Source: GAS188 sp963713805 (GTDB taxonomy: Bacteria; Pseudomonadota; Alphaproteobacteria; Rhizobiales; Beijerinckiaceae). From it: a stretch of DNA of 64,000 nt. The notes below the pieces were generated by a model. It was not told the origin of the DNA and made no database searches. It worked only from the letters and a program-made list of their open reading frames with translations. Both the position numbers and the translations under genes were made by a program. Below are positions 1 to 8,427 of this stretch, piece after piece; position 1 is the stretch's first letter; each line of letters begins with the position of its first letter. The stretch is taken from NCBI GenBank assembly GCA_963713805.1, contig CAVQNF010000007.1:124001-188000 (forward strand), in the 5' to 3' direction.

Positions 1-449
1 CCGCCGCGCTCGTCAAGGATGACGACTACCGAGCCGACCGCGGTGCGTTCTTCAAATCGCTCCACGGCACGTTGAACCATCTCCTCGTCGGCGACCGCAT
101 CTGGATGCGCCGATTTACGAGCGAGGGCGAGGCGCCGACCCGGCTCGATGCCATTCTGTTCCACGATTTTGCCGAGCTTCGGCGGGCGCGCGAGCTCGAG
201 GATCGGCGCATCGAGACCTATGTCGAAGGACTCGACGATGCGGCACTTTCGGCAAGCTTCAGCTATTCCACGATCACCCAGCCGGCGAAGGTCGAGCAGA
301 GGCTGAGCGAAGCACTGGATCATTTCTTCAATCACCAGACACATCATCGAGGACAGGCCCATTGCCTCCTGACCGCGATCACGGGGACGGCGCCGCCCCT
401 CGATCTCATCCTCCTTCAGCGTGAGAAAGGCTGGGCCAAAAAGCAGTGA
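1..449 (+). CDS. DinB family protein, 5'-truncated by window edge
   Basis: An open frame enters from the left edge (reading from base 3) and stops at 449. The visible part carries the DinB/YfiT four-helix features: FFKSLHGTLNHLLVGDRIW near the start, which supplies the first metal-binding His, and NHQTHHRGQ near the C-terminus, which supplies the other His residues. Family members are metal-binding, often damage- or stress-inducible proteins whose substrates are mostly unknown; some are thiol transferases. An internal ATG lies at 72, but the conserved N-terminal helix starts before it, so the true start is outside the window. The next gene is convergent on the minus strand. Function beyond the fold is not claimed. 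Confidence 0.8.
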   Translation, partial: AALVKDDDYRADRGAFFKSLHGTLNHLLVGDRIWMRRFTSEGEAPTRLDAILFHDFAELRRARELEDRRIETYVEGLDDAALSASFSYSTITQPAKVEQRLSEALDHFFNHQTHHRGQAHCLLTAITGTAPPLDLILLQREKGWAKKQ

Positions 450-467
450 ACGGCCAGGGGGAAGCTG

Positions 468-1595
468 CTATTTTCGCGGGGTCATAAAGCTTTCGAAATG
501 CGCGACCTCGGCGTCGAAGGCGCGGCGGAAGTCGCTTCCTTTCGGGGTCTTGCCGATGAAGCCCGCCTCGACCTCGAGCCTCCCATTCGGATTTGCAAGA
601 TTGACCCAGCCGATAACCTCGTGGCCGAAGAGAAGCGGCATGGCGTAATAGCCCAATCGCCGCTTCTTTCCCGGCGTATAGGCCTCGAAGCGATATTCCC
701 ATCCCCAGAGATGCTCGAATCGCCGCCTGTCCCAGACAATCGGATCGAAGGGCGCGAGGAAACGCACCTTGCGCGAGGCGGCCGAAGTTTCGGGCGCCGG
801 CAAGTCGGCGGGCCAGAAATAGGTCTCGCCCTCGATCTCGGCGCGCTCGATCGCGCCGGAGCGCAAAAGGGAATCGATGGCCGCGGGCGTGCCGCGGAGT
901 TCCGGCACGCCGCGTGCGAGAAGGGCGAGCGTCGAGGCGAGGCTCTTCTTCGGCAAGGGTGCGAGAAGCCTCAGCACCAGGAGGAGAAGGCGCCGTCGCC
1001 GCTCTTCGGCGCTCACGCTTTCTTCCCGCATCGGCGCGGGCTCGTAAAGGCGGATACCGTCTCGACGGTGCGAAACGCGCAAGAGCCCGTAGAAATGCAG
1101 GCTCTGCAACGCTCGCGTGGTCGCCTTCGAGAATCCGCCCCACCCGTTCACGGCGCGCTCCTTGCCGAAAATTTCTGCGAGTTCCAGCGGATGGGTGGGT
1201 CCGCGCTCGCGCACATGGGCGAGCACATCGGCCGCAAGCCCCGTTGGCCGGTGAATCCCGCCCTGTGGATCGAGGCGCGGGTGCAGGAGCGCGGCGACCT
1301 CGCCCGGCATGAACCCATAAGCGTAGAGAAAATCCTCCTCGAGCCCAAGCCGGCGAAAGCCGCGTTCGAGATCGCCAGCGCGATAGCCGGCGACGCGGTG
1401 GCGCAAGATGAGATCCTGGGCACGCGCGGGGGAGCGTATCGGGTCGGCCTGCACGAAGCCGAGCAAGTCGAGGGCGCGCGAAAGCGTTGCAGGGCGGATG
1501 AGCGATGCCGCGAGCGCGCGGTGTCTCAAATCCTCGAGCGTCGGTCCGGCTTTCGGCTTGCGCCTTGGGGCTCTCGACGCGGTCCTTTCCTTCAC
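468..1595 (-). CDS. YcaQ/AlkX-type winged-helix DNA glycosylase
   Basis: The 375-residue protein has the hallmarks of the crosslink-repair glycosylase family (E. coli YcaQ, formerly DUF1006). QADPIRSPARAQDLILRHRV lies near residue 50 and LAPFDPIVWDRRR with HLWGWEYRFEAYTPGKKR near residues 280-315, ending in a QxD/PxY-type C-terminal region. Length matches the family (about 360-400). Known members unhook interstrand crosslinks and excise bulky N7-alkylguanines in the cytoplasm. It is convergent with the DinB-like gene, only 18 bp apart, and appears monocistronic. The DinB neighbour hints at an alkylation-stress context, which is inference only. No disruption seen. Confidence 0.85.
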   Translation of the reverse strand: MKERTASRAPRRKPKAGPTLEDLRHRALAASLIRPATLSRALDLLGFVQADPIRSPARAQDLILRHRVAGYRAGDLERGFRRLGLEEDFLYAYGFMPGEVAALLHPRLDPQGGIHRPTGLAADVLAHVRERGPTHPLELAEIFGKERAVNGWGGFSKATTRALQSLHFYGLLRVSHRRDGIRLYEPAPMREESVSAEERRRRLLLLVLRLLAPLPKKSLASTLALLARGVPELRGTPAAIDSLLRSGAIERAEIEGETYFWPADLPAPETSAASRKVRFLAPFDPIVWDRRRFEHLWGWEYRFEAYTPGKKRRLGYYAMPLLFGHEVIGWVNLANPNGRLEVEAGFIGKTPKGSDFRRAFDAEVAHFESFMTPRK

Positions 1596-1771
1596 GTTTC
1601 GCCTCGCCTCAGTTGCTCCGGGCTTCGGGGAACGCGCCTCGCGCCTTCTCTTTGGATCGGTGCCCCGCGCGGCGCGCCGTCGAGCGATTGATCTTTAGGA
1701 GACAGCGTCCAAGAGCAAGTCCCCGCATCCTCGGTCATGGCATCTGCCGCGTTCACGTAAAGGCGTGCACC

Positions 1772-2170
1772 TCAAAAGCTCATCGCCGCCGCGTTGATGA
1801 TCCCCGCCGCGAGCGAGGCGCAGCCGAGGAACAGCGCCGCCGTGACTTCGCCTGCCGCGATGCGGCGCGTGAGGTCCGGCAAAACAAGGCGCACCAGCCA
1901 ATAGACGAGGATTTGAACCACGAGCGCGACCACGCCCCACATGAAGAAATTCGCGAGGTTGTGGGTGTAGACGATTGCGCTCGACAAGGGGAGCGCGAAA
2001 CCGATAAGGCTCATGCCGAGCGCGATCGCAGCCGATAATATGTTAGCGCGGATGAGCGCGAGCTCGTTGTGGCTTGTGGCAAGGACGTAGACGATGAGAT
2101 AGAGCACGACGAGTGCGAGCGCGAGCCCGAAGAACTCGCCGAAATCCGCCAACCTTGCAATCGTGGCCAT
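1772..2170 (-). CDS. DUF350 family membrane protein
   Basis: About 132 residues with four hydrophobic segments (roughly residues 10-30, 45-65, 75-95, 105-130), the pattern of DUF350 proteins, which occur as paired two-helix repeats in the inner membrane. I chose ATG at 2170 because GGAG sits about seven bases before it. A TTG eight codons upstream is possible but less likely. Function is unknown for the family. It stands alone on the minus strand, divergent from the DUF1190 gene that follows, so the 2171-2320 stretch should hold both promoters. Confidence 0.75.
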   Translation of the reverse strand: MATIARLADFGEFFGLALALVVLYLIVYVLATSHNELALIRANILSAAIALGMSLIGFALPLSSAIVYTHNLANFFMWGVVALVVQILVYWLVRLVLPDLTRRIAAGEVTAALFLGCASLAAGIINAAAMSF

Positions 2171-2322
2171 GCCCAGCTCCGTTTCGCCTTTCAATGGGCA
2201 TGATTATCGTCAAAAGATCAACGCCGAATTGAGAAATTTGCCGGGCTCCGGCCCGAGGCGAAGAGAGTGAGGCAGTCTTGCGAAGCGTTCGGCGCGCCGT
2301 GCGGCGCGAATTGATTTCGGGC

Positions 2323-3021
2323 ATGGGCCGCTCGGTTGCGATCGTGGTGCTGGCAACGATGGTGGTGGCTTTCGTCCAGCCCGGCGATGCGTCGGCGAGA
2401 ACGCGAAGGCACGCGTCGCGTCCGGCTCCCGCCGCAATCGCGGTCTACCCCGATGAGCGCAGTTGCGCCGCCAAGAAGGCGCTGGACGAAGCGCAATGCC
2501 GCAACGCGGCCTTGAACTCGCATGCCGAATATGAGGAAAAAGCGCCTCGCTTCGACACGAACGCCGCCTGCGAGCAAGCTTTCGGGCGCCGCGGTTGCTC
2601 GATGCGCATCGGTAGTGCGGCGGGAATCGGCTTCATTCCCTCCTACAAGGGATTTACGCTCGAGCCTGCGAAGAAAGGCGAGGAGACGCTCGTTCTGCCC
2701 TTGATCGCGGGGAAGAGCGCCACGGTCGAGTTCACGGCGCGGCCCGTGTCGCGCCTCGATACCGAGCAGGACCCCGGACGCGGCGCTCGCGCGCAAGCCG
2801 CGTGGCAGGGATCCCATTCTCCCGCGATCCGCAGCGCCGGCGGAGCGCTGCACTATCGCGATGCGCCGAAGGACGCGATGCCCCTTGGTTCGGATGATTC
2901 CGAAGAGGCGCAACCGGGACCCGCGGCGACCTATCCGGTGAGCCCGGCAATGCTCAAGTCGATGCAAGAGGAAATCCGGAAATACGGCAATCCCTCCGCG
3001 CCGGTGGTCCCCGCCAAATAA
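2323..3021 (+). CDS. DUF1190 family exported protein
   Basis: The protein opens with a signal peptide (MGRSVAIVVLATMVVAFVQ, then a DASA cleavage region). It continues with the DUF1190 pattern: a YPDERSCAAK segment, paired cysteines in ERSC, AQC, AACEQAF and RRGC, and YEEKAPRF. The C-terminal third is low complexity. Members are envelope proteins of unknown function (E. coli YgiB/YjfM relatives). An in-frame TTG at 2278 gives a 247-residue version, but it places a basic extension before the signal peptide, so ATG at 2323 is preferred. The four or more cysteines suggest disulfides in the periplasm. Confidence 0.65.
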   Translation: MGRSVAIVVLATMVVAFVQPGDASARTRRHASRPAPAAIAVYPDERSCAAKKALDEAQCRNAALNSHAEYEEKAPRFDTNAACEQAFGRRGCSMRIGSAAGIGFIPSYKGFTLEPAKKGEETLVLPLIAGKSATVEFTARPVSRLDTEQDPGRGARAQAAWQGSHSPAIRSAGGALHYRDAPKDAMPLGSDDSEEAQPGPAATYPVSPAMLKSMQEEIRKYGNPSAPVVPAK

Positions 3022-3096
3022 GACCGCCCATTGACGCGTCGCTACCGGGCACAGGGGCGGCTCGTTGCCCTGAAGGCTCGCGAGCCACGATAACCC

Positions 3097-3576
3097 TCAG
3101 CCCGGAGCACCCTCATCGAGGAAGTGCATGCGCACGCCGCCTTCCTCGAGAATGACGCGCGAGCGCAGGAACGCCTGGCCCCAGACCGCATCCGAATAAT
3201 CCGGCGCCGGCGTGCAAAGGCGGGCGATGCCGGCCTGCACGATCGCCCGCGCGCAGTCGATGCAGGGAAAGAAGGTCGTCGCGAGCGTCGCGGCTTCGGT
3301 CGCGACGCCGCGCTTCGCGGCCTCGAAAATGGCGTTGCGTTCGGCATGCTCCATCCAGACGAAACGCCCATCGCCTTCGTGGCGCTCGTCGATATCGCGA
3401 ACGCCTTTCGGAAAGTCGTTGCACTTGGCGATGCGGGTCGCATCGGCTGTGACCAGCACGGCGCCCACTTGGCGGACGCGGTTCGGGCTTTGGCGCGCCG
3501 CCTCCCTCGCCCTCTCCATCAACTCGTCGATATTCGAGGGCGGACTCGGCGACGACGCATCCTCGCGGTGGCTCAA
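3097..3576 (-). CDS. Deoxycytidylate deaminase-like zinc deaminase
   Basis: 159 residues of the CMP/dCMP deaminase fold. The zinc site is complete: HAE at residues 77-79 and PCIDC at 104-108. FPKGVRDID between them and the closing GVRMHFLDEG fit the dCMP deaminase/ComEB branch, which hydrolyses dCMP to dUMP for dTMP synthesis. The start is a TTG at 3576 whose bases overlap the stop of the upstream GST gene, with GGAGG eight bases before it, so the two genes appear translationally coupled. Substrate specificity cannot be proven from sequence; a general cytidine-type deaminase is the alternative. Confidence 0.8.
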   Translation of the reverse strand: MSHREDASSPSPPSNIDELMERAREAARQSPNRVRQVGAVLVTADATRIAKCNDFPKGVRDIDERHEGDGRFVWMEHAERNAIFEAAKRGVATEAATLATTFFPCIDCARAIVQAGIARLCTPAPDYSDAVWGQAFLRSRVILEEGGVRMHFLDEGAPG

Positions 3577-4262
3577 GCGGCCGCCTCCGGCACTTTCTTC
3601 ACGCGAGGCCAATCGACTTCGTCCTGAGAGATGGTGAGGCTCTCCTTGAAGGCCGCCTCGCGCCAGGATTTGAAGGCGGGCAGCTCGTGGAGCGCCTCGA
3701 TATAGGCGCGGCTCACCCGATCGCATTCGATGTCATAGGTGTAAAGGCGCGTCGCCACCGGGGCGAACATCGCGTCGGCCGCGCCGAATCCGCCGAAGAG
3801 GAAGGGGCCTCCCTTGCCGAAACGCTCGCGCGCCGTGCGCCAGATCTCGGTGATGCGCGCCACATTGGCCTCGACCTCGGGCGTGAGCGCGAGGCGTTCG
3901 ACGGGACGCCAGAGATTCATCGGGCAATGGTTGCGCAAGGCTCCGAAGCTCGCGTGCATTTCCGCCGCGATCGAACGCGCATGGGCGCGCGCGGCAAGGT
4001 CCTGCGGCCAGAGCCGGGCCTGTGGAAAGCGCTCGGCGAGATGCTCGAGGATCGCGAGCGATTCCCAGATCACCGCATCGCCATCGATCAACACCGGAAC
4101 CTTCCCCGCCGGCGAATAGGCGTTGATGCGCTCCTTGGTGTCCGGACGCGCGAGCGGAACGAGCACTTCCTCGAAGGGGATGCCGGACGCGGTCATGGCG
4201 ATCCAGGCGCGCAGCGACCATGAAGAATAGTTCTTGTTGCCGATGACGAGGGTGAGCGACAT
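3573..4262 (-). CDS. Glutathione S-transferase family protein
   Basis: 229 residues with a thioredoxin-like N-terminal domain (MSLTLVIGNKNYSSWSLRAW, the SSWS region carrying the likely catalytic Ser, and AGKVPVLIDGD with the cis-Pro, then ESLAILEHLAERFP) and an all-helical C-terminal domain from about residue 90. These are cytosolic enzymes that conjugate or reduce substrates with glutathione. The specific reaction is not predictable. It is the first gene of a two-gene minus-strand unit with the deaminase downstream. Its upstream region holds the 7-bp repeat zone (4353-4528), so its promoter must lie within about 90 bp or inside the repeats. Confidence 0.85.
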   Translation of the reverse strand: MSLTLVIGNKNYSSWSLRAWIAMTASGIPFEEVLVPLARPDTKERINAYSPAGKVPVLIDGDAVIWESLAILEHLAERFPQARLWPQDLAARAHARSIAAEMHASFGALRNHCPMNLWRPVERLALTPEVEANVARITEIWRTARERFGKGGPFLFGGFGAADAMFAPVATRLYTYDIECDRVSRAYIEALHELPAFKSWREAAFKESLTISQDEVDWPRVKKVPEAAA

Positions 4263-4352
4263 GAATAGGCCTCGGCGATGTGAGAGGTGGCGGAAAGCGA
4301 GCGTCGACGCAGGCGATGATAAGCGTGGTTTCCGATCCTGTCATGAAGGAGC

Positions 4353-4528
4353 GAGTAGCGAGTAGCGAGTAGCCACCTGTAGCGAGTAGCGAGTGAGGAG
4401 TGAGGAGTGAGGAAACAGCCACGTGAGCAGTAGGAGTGAGGAGTGAGGAGTGAGATTTGCCGTTCACCCTTCACTTTTCACTTTTCACTTATTCGCTACT
4501 CGCTACTCGCTACTCGCTACTCGCTCTT
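4353..4528. repeat. Cluster of 7-bp tandem repeats in inverted arrangement
   Basis: Four short heptamer arrays fill this gap: GAGTAGC three times at 4353-4373; GAGTAGC then GAGTGAG three times at 4384-4411; GAGTGAG three times at 4434-4454; TTCACTT three times at 4470-4490; and CGCTACT four times at 4494-4521. The right-hand arrays are reverse complements or near complements of the left-hand ones, so the region can fold into a long imperfect hairpin. It lies between the stop of the phosphatase gene (4529) and the start of the GST gene, both on the minus strand, so it could end or buffer transcription between them. Confidence 0.9.
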
Positions 4529-6349
4529 CTACTCGAACCCGACCGTCCGGCCGAGGAAACCGGCGGCGTCGTAATATTTCGTTTCGCCCACGCTCTGATA
4601 GCGCAGAAGGGTGCGCAGGCCGTTCGCATCGGGTTTCGAGGCCCGGGTGCGGCTCGTGAAATCGGGCGTCGTGCCGCCCGGCATGGCTTCGGTGAGCACG
4701 CGCCCGACGAGCTTGCCATGCGCTGGGGGCTCCAGCTTGAGAAGCGAGAAGATGGTCCTGCCGACGTCGGCGTTGCTGGTCGGCGCCTCGTCGACATAGC
4801 TCGCTTTGAAATCCGGGCCGATCGCCGCCATGAAGTTGAAGGTATCCGCGCGGCTGAAGGAGCCGTGCATGCCTTGCCCTTGCTGGAGGATCGTGTCGGC
4901 GAATTCGGCGGTGCAATTCGTCGGCTCGTCGCAACCCGTCCATGTCGACGCGAAGTTGATCGCGATCGCCGGCATCGGCGTCACGGCCGTGCCCTTGAGG
5001 TTGATGTCTCTCGTGGTCATGGTGCCCGGATAGGAGCCGAGCGCGTCATCGACGAAGAGGCCGCTGACATAGTCTTGCGCCATGAGGCTTTCGACGACCT
5101 TGCGCACGAGCTCGCGATCGGTGGGCTCGGGGAAGTAGACGAGGTCGGAGCCCCCGTTCGCGGCGACCACGATCGAAGGCCTGTTGGGATCATCCCCGAT
5201 GAGCCCGTTGCCGAGTTTCGGATGAGTGCCCTCGGTGATGCGCGCCGCCCCGACATCGGGATCCCAGAGCGGCAGCCCCACGCCGGAAGCGATGTCGATC
5301 GCGACGACGCCAGGCGGAACGAAGCCCGCCGGCACATCGGCATAGCTCGCCTTGGCGGAAGCGCTGGTCGCGCTCTGCTTCGTGATCACCGAGAAGCCGT
5401 GGTCCGCGGTCACGATCACGTCGGTCGTCTTGTCGAGACCGAGATCGGCGAGGGCCTGGCGCAGCTTGCCGAGATCGTCATCGGAATTCTTGATGCCGGC
5501 GAAGGTGGTCGGGCCGTTGATGCCGGGCACCAGGGTATTCAGGCTGTCGCCTTGATTATGCTGGGTGCCGTCCGGATCGCGCGACCAGAAGACGAGCACG
5601 AAGGGCTTGCCGTCCTTCTTGAACTCGGGAAGCACCACCTTGGTCGCAGCGTCGACCATCCAGCCCTGCTGCTCGGCATTGGGAGCGAGCGTGCCGGCCG
5701 TCTTCGCATTTCCGGCCTTGCCGTTGTCACCGCGCGTCGGCGCGGCGAGCGGCAGCTTGGCGGCGGCAAGACCGTCGCTGACCCATCCGGCGAGCGGAAT
5801 GCCGTTCTTCGTGCCGGTCGAATCGTCGAGGATCACCGATTTCTGGCCGCTGCGTTCGGTGTGGTCGAAGATCAGCGTCGGGCCGAGCTTGCCGATCGCG
5901 GCGGTCTGGAAACCGGCCTCGCGGGCGGCGCGCAGGATCGTCACCTCGTCGAGATAGTCGCCGGAATAATGTTCGTCGACATCGCCGAGCACGGGGTCGC
6001 TCTCGAGAAAGGGGGTGAGCGAGTTTCCGGCGCCGGGCACCGGAAATCCCGAATAGATCGTGTTCGAGAAGTCGCCGGTGTCGCCGAGGAAATGTCCGGT
6101 TGCCATGGCGGAGGCGTTCGCCGTCGTGAAGGTCGGAAATATCGAGTGGCTGTTGGCGAAGCGCACGCCCTTGTCGCGCACGGAAGCCATGACCGGCGCC
6201 GTCTGGTTGTTGACGATCCGCGCACGCAAGCCGTCCGCCACGAAGAGCACGATGTTATGAGGTTCGTCCGCCGCAAGGGCCGGAGCGCTTATCAAAAATG
6301 GCGTTGAGATTGCCATCGCGGTGGCCAGAAGCACATATGCAGCCTTCAT
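4529..6349 (-). CDS. Secreted alkaline phosphatase family protein
   Basis: 606 residues: signal peptide MKAAYVLLATAMAIST..SAPALA with cleavage before ADEP, then an alkaline-phosphatase/phosphodiesterase superfamily domain. Visible metal-site motifs are LFVADGLR (first Asp), SHSIFPTFTTANASAMATGH (nucleophile Thr region), SRDPDGTQHNQGD (Asp and His) and VIVTADHGFS (Asp-His). The enzyme should act in the periplasm or outside on phosphate esters. ATG at 6349 is chosen because it starts the signal peptide and has GGAGAC upstream; a 15-codon longer frame overlaps the PHO box. A perfect-looking PHO box lies 44 bp upstream, so PhoB control under phosphate starvation is likely. Confidence 0.85.
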   Translation of the reverse strand: MKAAYVLLATAMAISTPFLISAPALAADEPHNIVLFVADGLRARIVNNQTAPVMASVRDKGVRFANSHSIFPTFTTANASAMATGHFLGDTGDFSNTIYSGFPVPGAGNSLTPFLESDPVLGDVDEHYSGDYLDEVTILRAAREAGFQTAAIGKLGPTLIFDHTERSGQKSVILDDSTGTKNGIPLAGWVSDGLAAAKLPLAAPTRGDNGKAGNAKTAGTLAPNAEQQGWMVDAATKVVLPEFKKDGKPFVLVFWSRDPDGTQHNQGDSLNTLVPGINGPTTFAGIKNSDDDLGKLRQALADLGLDKTTDVIVTADHGFSVITKQSATSASAKASYADVPAGFVPPGVVAIDIASGVGLPLWDPDVGAARITEGTHPKLGNGLIGDDPNRPSIVVAANGGSDLVYFPEPTDRELVRKVVESLMAQDYVSGLFVDDALGSYPGTMTTRDINLKGTAVTPMPAIAINFASTWTGCDEPTNCTAEFADTILQQGQGMHGSFSRADTFNFMAAIGPDFKASYVDEAPTSNADVGRTIFSLLKLEPPAHGKLVGRVLTEAMPGGTTPDFTSRTRASKPDANGLRTLLRYQSVGETKYYDAAGFLGRTVGFE

Positions 6350-6392
6350 CGTCTTCGTCTCCGTTGCGGCGAGCCATTCCTCGTCACCGTGC

Positions 6393-6410
6393 ATGACAGT
6401 TTAGTGACAG
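6393..6410 (-). promoter_or_regulatory. PHO box (PhoB operator)
   Basis: Read on the minus strand, the site is CTGTCACTAAACTGTCAT. This is two 7-bp direct repeats separated by four A/T bases, the standard PhoB layout (CTGTCAT-N4-CTGTCAY). It ends 44 bp before the start codon of the secreted phosphatase-family gene and points the same way. Seen directly; PhoB binding is inferred from the consensus and the phosphate-linked target. Confidence 0.8.
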
Positions 6411-6513
6411 CGCTTCAATTGTGAATGGCGTTTCGCTAGGGGTGCAAATGAGACATTTGGTACCTCTGAAGGCAGACGCTCGACCGCGTTGGAACCGACC
6501 GACCAGGGAGACG

Positions 6514-6807
6514 ATGATGAAAGCGTTCGTCATTGCAACCGAGACCCCAAAAGACGAATCCATGTTTTCCGAATATCGAAAGGCAGTTCCAGCCACGCTC
6601 GAAGCTTTCGGTGGCAAGTTCATCGCGCGTGGCGGTAATCTGAAATTATTGGAAGGGGAATGGCCGCACCCGCGTCTCGTCATAATCGAATTTCCGTCGC
6701 GAGATGCTGCTGAAGGATGGTACAGATCGCCAGAGTATCAGAAGATAATCGGACTTCGACTAAGCAGCACGGTCGGAAATCTTGTCATCGTTGAAGGTCA
6801 GGACTAG
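6514..6807 (+). CDS. DUF1330 domain protein
   Basis: 97 residues beginning MMKAFVIATETPKDESMF and containing FGGKFIARGG..LLEGEW, PRLVIIEFPSRDAAEGWYRSPEYQKI, the typical DUF1330 ferredoxin-like pattern. Family members are small cytoplasmic proteins of unknown function. ATG at 6514 follows AGGGAG; the 31 in-frame codons before it do not look conserved. Base use is noticeably less GC-rich than in the neighbours (for example AAATTATTGGAA), which suggests more recent arrival. It is divergent from the phosphatase gene, so the PHO box might also influence it, but it is 104 bp away and in the opposite orientation. Confidence 0.75.
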   Translation: MMKAFVIATETPKDESMFSEYRKAVPATLEAFGGKFIARGGNLKLLEGEWPHPRLVIIEFPSRDAAEGWYRSPEYQKIIGLRLSSTVGNLVIVEGQD

Positions 6808-6984
6808 ACGCCGCGCCGACACACTTGAAGAGGGCCTCGGCGAACTCAAATATTTGATTTTGGCCACTAGTTATTTGCTCCAGCGGGGCGCAAGGGACTT
6901 GCCGCGAAGCCCGGTCTGCGGTGAAAGTCCGAAGGACGACGGGTGTGACCGACGAGCGGCGGCTCCAATCCAGGCGAGACGATC

Positions 6985-8427
6985 ATGGCAACCTCCTACG
7001 ACATCATCGTGATCGGGTCCGGTCCCGGTGGCTACGTGACCGCGATCAGGGCGGCGCAGCTCGGCTTGAAGACCGCGATCGTGGAGCGCGAGCATCTCGG
7101 CGGCATCTGCCTCAACTGGGGATGCATTCCCACGAAGGCGCTGCTGCGTTCCGCCGAAATTTTGCATTATGCGCAACATGCCAAGGATTACGGCCTCCTT
7201 CTCGAGGGCAAGATCAGCCCCGATCCCGCGGCCGTCGTGCAGCGTTCGCGCGGCGTCTCGAAGCGCCTCAACGACGGCGTCGGCTTCTTGATGAAGAAGA
7301 ACAAGATCGACGTGATCTGGGGCGAGGCCGTGATCGACGCGCCCGGCAAGATCACGGTCGGCCCCTCGAAGAAGCCACCGATGCAGCCCGCTCATCCCGC
7401 TCCGAAAGGGACGCTCGGCTCGGGCAGCTACGAAGCCAAGCACATCATCATCGCGACGGGCGCGCGCCCGCGCGTCCTTCCGGGCATCGAGCCCGACGGA
7501 AAGCTGATCTGGACCTATTTCGAGGCGATGGTGCCGCCCTCGATTCCGAAATCCCTGCTCGTCATGGGCTCGGGCGCGATCGGCATCGAATTCGCTTCCT
7601 TCTTTCGCGACATGGGGGCGGAGGTGACCGTGGTCGAGCTCCTGCCGCAAATCCTTCCGGTCGAGGACGGTGAGATCGCGGCTCTCGCCCGCAAACGCTT
7701 CGAGAAAGCGGGCATCAAGATTTTGACGGGCGCCAAGGTGACGAAGATCGAGAAGGCCCGAGACTCGGTCACCGCCCATGTCGAGGATGCCAAGGGCGCG
7801 CGCGTGACCATCGCGGCCGAGCGCCTGATCTCGGCGGTCGGCGTCGTCGGCAATATCGAGAACCTCGGCCTCGAGAAGCTCGGTGTGAAGACCGCGGGCG
7901 GCTCGATCGTCATCGACGAGGTCGGCCGCACCAATGTGAAGGGCGTCTACGCGATCGGCGACGTCGCCGGGCCTCCGATGCTGGCCCATAAGGCGGAGCA
8001 CGAGGGCGTCGTGTGCGTCGAGGCCATCAAGGGGCTCGACGTCCACCCCATGGACAAGCTCAAGATTCCGGGCTGCACCTATTGCCAGCCCCAGATCGCC
8101 TCCGTCGGCCTGACGGAAGCAAAAGCCAAGGAGGCCGGGTATGCCCTCAAGATCGGGCGGTTCCCCTTCATCGGCAACGGCAAGGCGATCGCGCTCGGCG
8201 AACCCGACGGTCTGGTGAAGACGATTTTCGATGCCAAGACCGGCAAGCTTCTCGGCGCTCATATGGTCGGGGCCGAGGTGACCGAGCTGATCCAGGGCTT
8301 CGTCATCGCCATGAATCTCGAGACCACGGAAGAGGAGCTCATCAACGCCGTCTTCCCGCACCCGACCTTGTCGGAGACGATGCATGAGAGCGTGCTCGAC
8401 GCCTATGGGCGCGTGATCCACACGTGA
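6985..8427 (+). CDS. lpdA: Dihydrolipoyl dehydrogenase (E3)
   Basis: 480-residue flavoprotein disulfide reductase. The FAD motif GSGPGGYVTAIRAAQLG is at residues 11-27, the redox disulfide C42-C47 in GGICLNWGCIPTKALL, the NAD-binding GSGAIGIEFASFF in the middle, and the C-terminal catalytic pair His459/Glu464 in FPHPTLSE. It reoxidises dihydrolipoyl groups of 2-oxoacid dehydrogenase or glycine cleavage complexes. No E1 or E2 gene is next to it in this window, so the partner complex cannot be read from context. The aldo/keto reductase gene overlaps its stop by 4 bp, forming an operon. Confidence 0.93.
   Translation: MATSYDIIVIGSGPGGYVTAIRAAQLGLKTAIVEREHLGGICLNWGCIPTKALLRSAEILHYAQHAKDYGLLLEGKISPDPAAVVQRSRGVSKRLNDGVGFLMKKNKIDVIWGEAVIDAPGKITVGPSKKPPMQPAHPAPKGTLGSGSYEAKHIIIATGARPRVLPGIEPDGKLIWTYFEAMVPPSIPKSLLVMGSGAIGIEFASFFRDMGAEVTVVELLPQILPVEDGEIAALARKRFEKAGIKILTGAKVTKIEKARDSVTAHVEDAKGARVTIAAERLISAVGVVGNIENLGLEKLGVKTAGGSIVIDEVGRTNVKGVYAIGDVAGPPMLAHKAEHEGVVCVEAIKGLDVHPMDKLKIPGCTYCQPQIASVGLTEAKAKEAGYALKIGRFPFIGNGKAIALGEPDGLVKTIFDAKTGKLLGAHMVGAEVTELIQGFVIAMNLETTEEELINAVFPHPTLSETMHESVLDAYGRVIHT

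Noticed and set aside
4353..4528. CRISPR array
   Set aside because: The units are 7 bp, contiguous, and without spacers, so this is a tandem repeat zone, not CRISPR.
4457..6307. 616-codon plus-strand frame opposite the phosphatase gene
   Set aside because: Antisense shadow; begins inside the heptamer repeats and lacks a ribosome-binding site or motifs.
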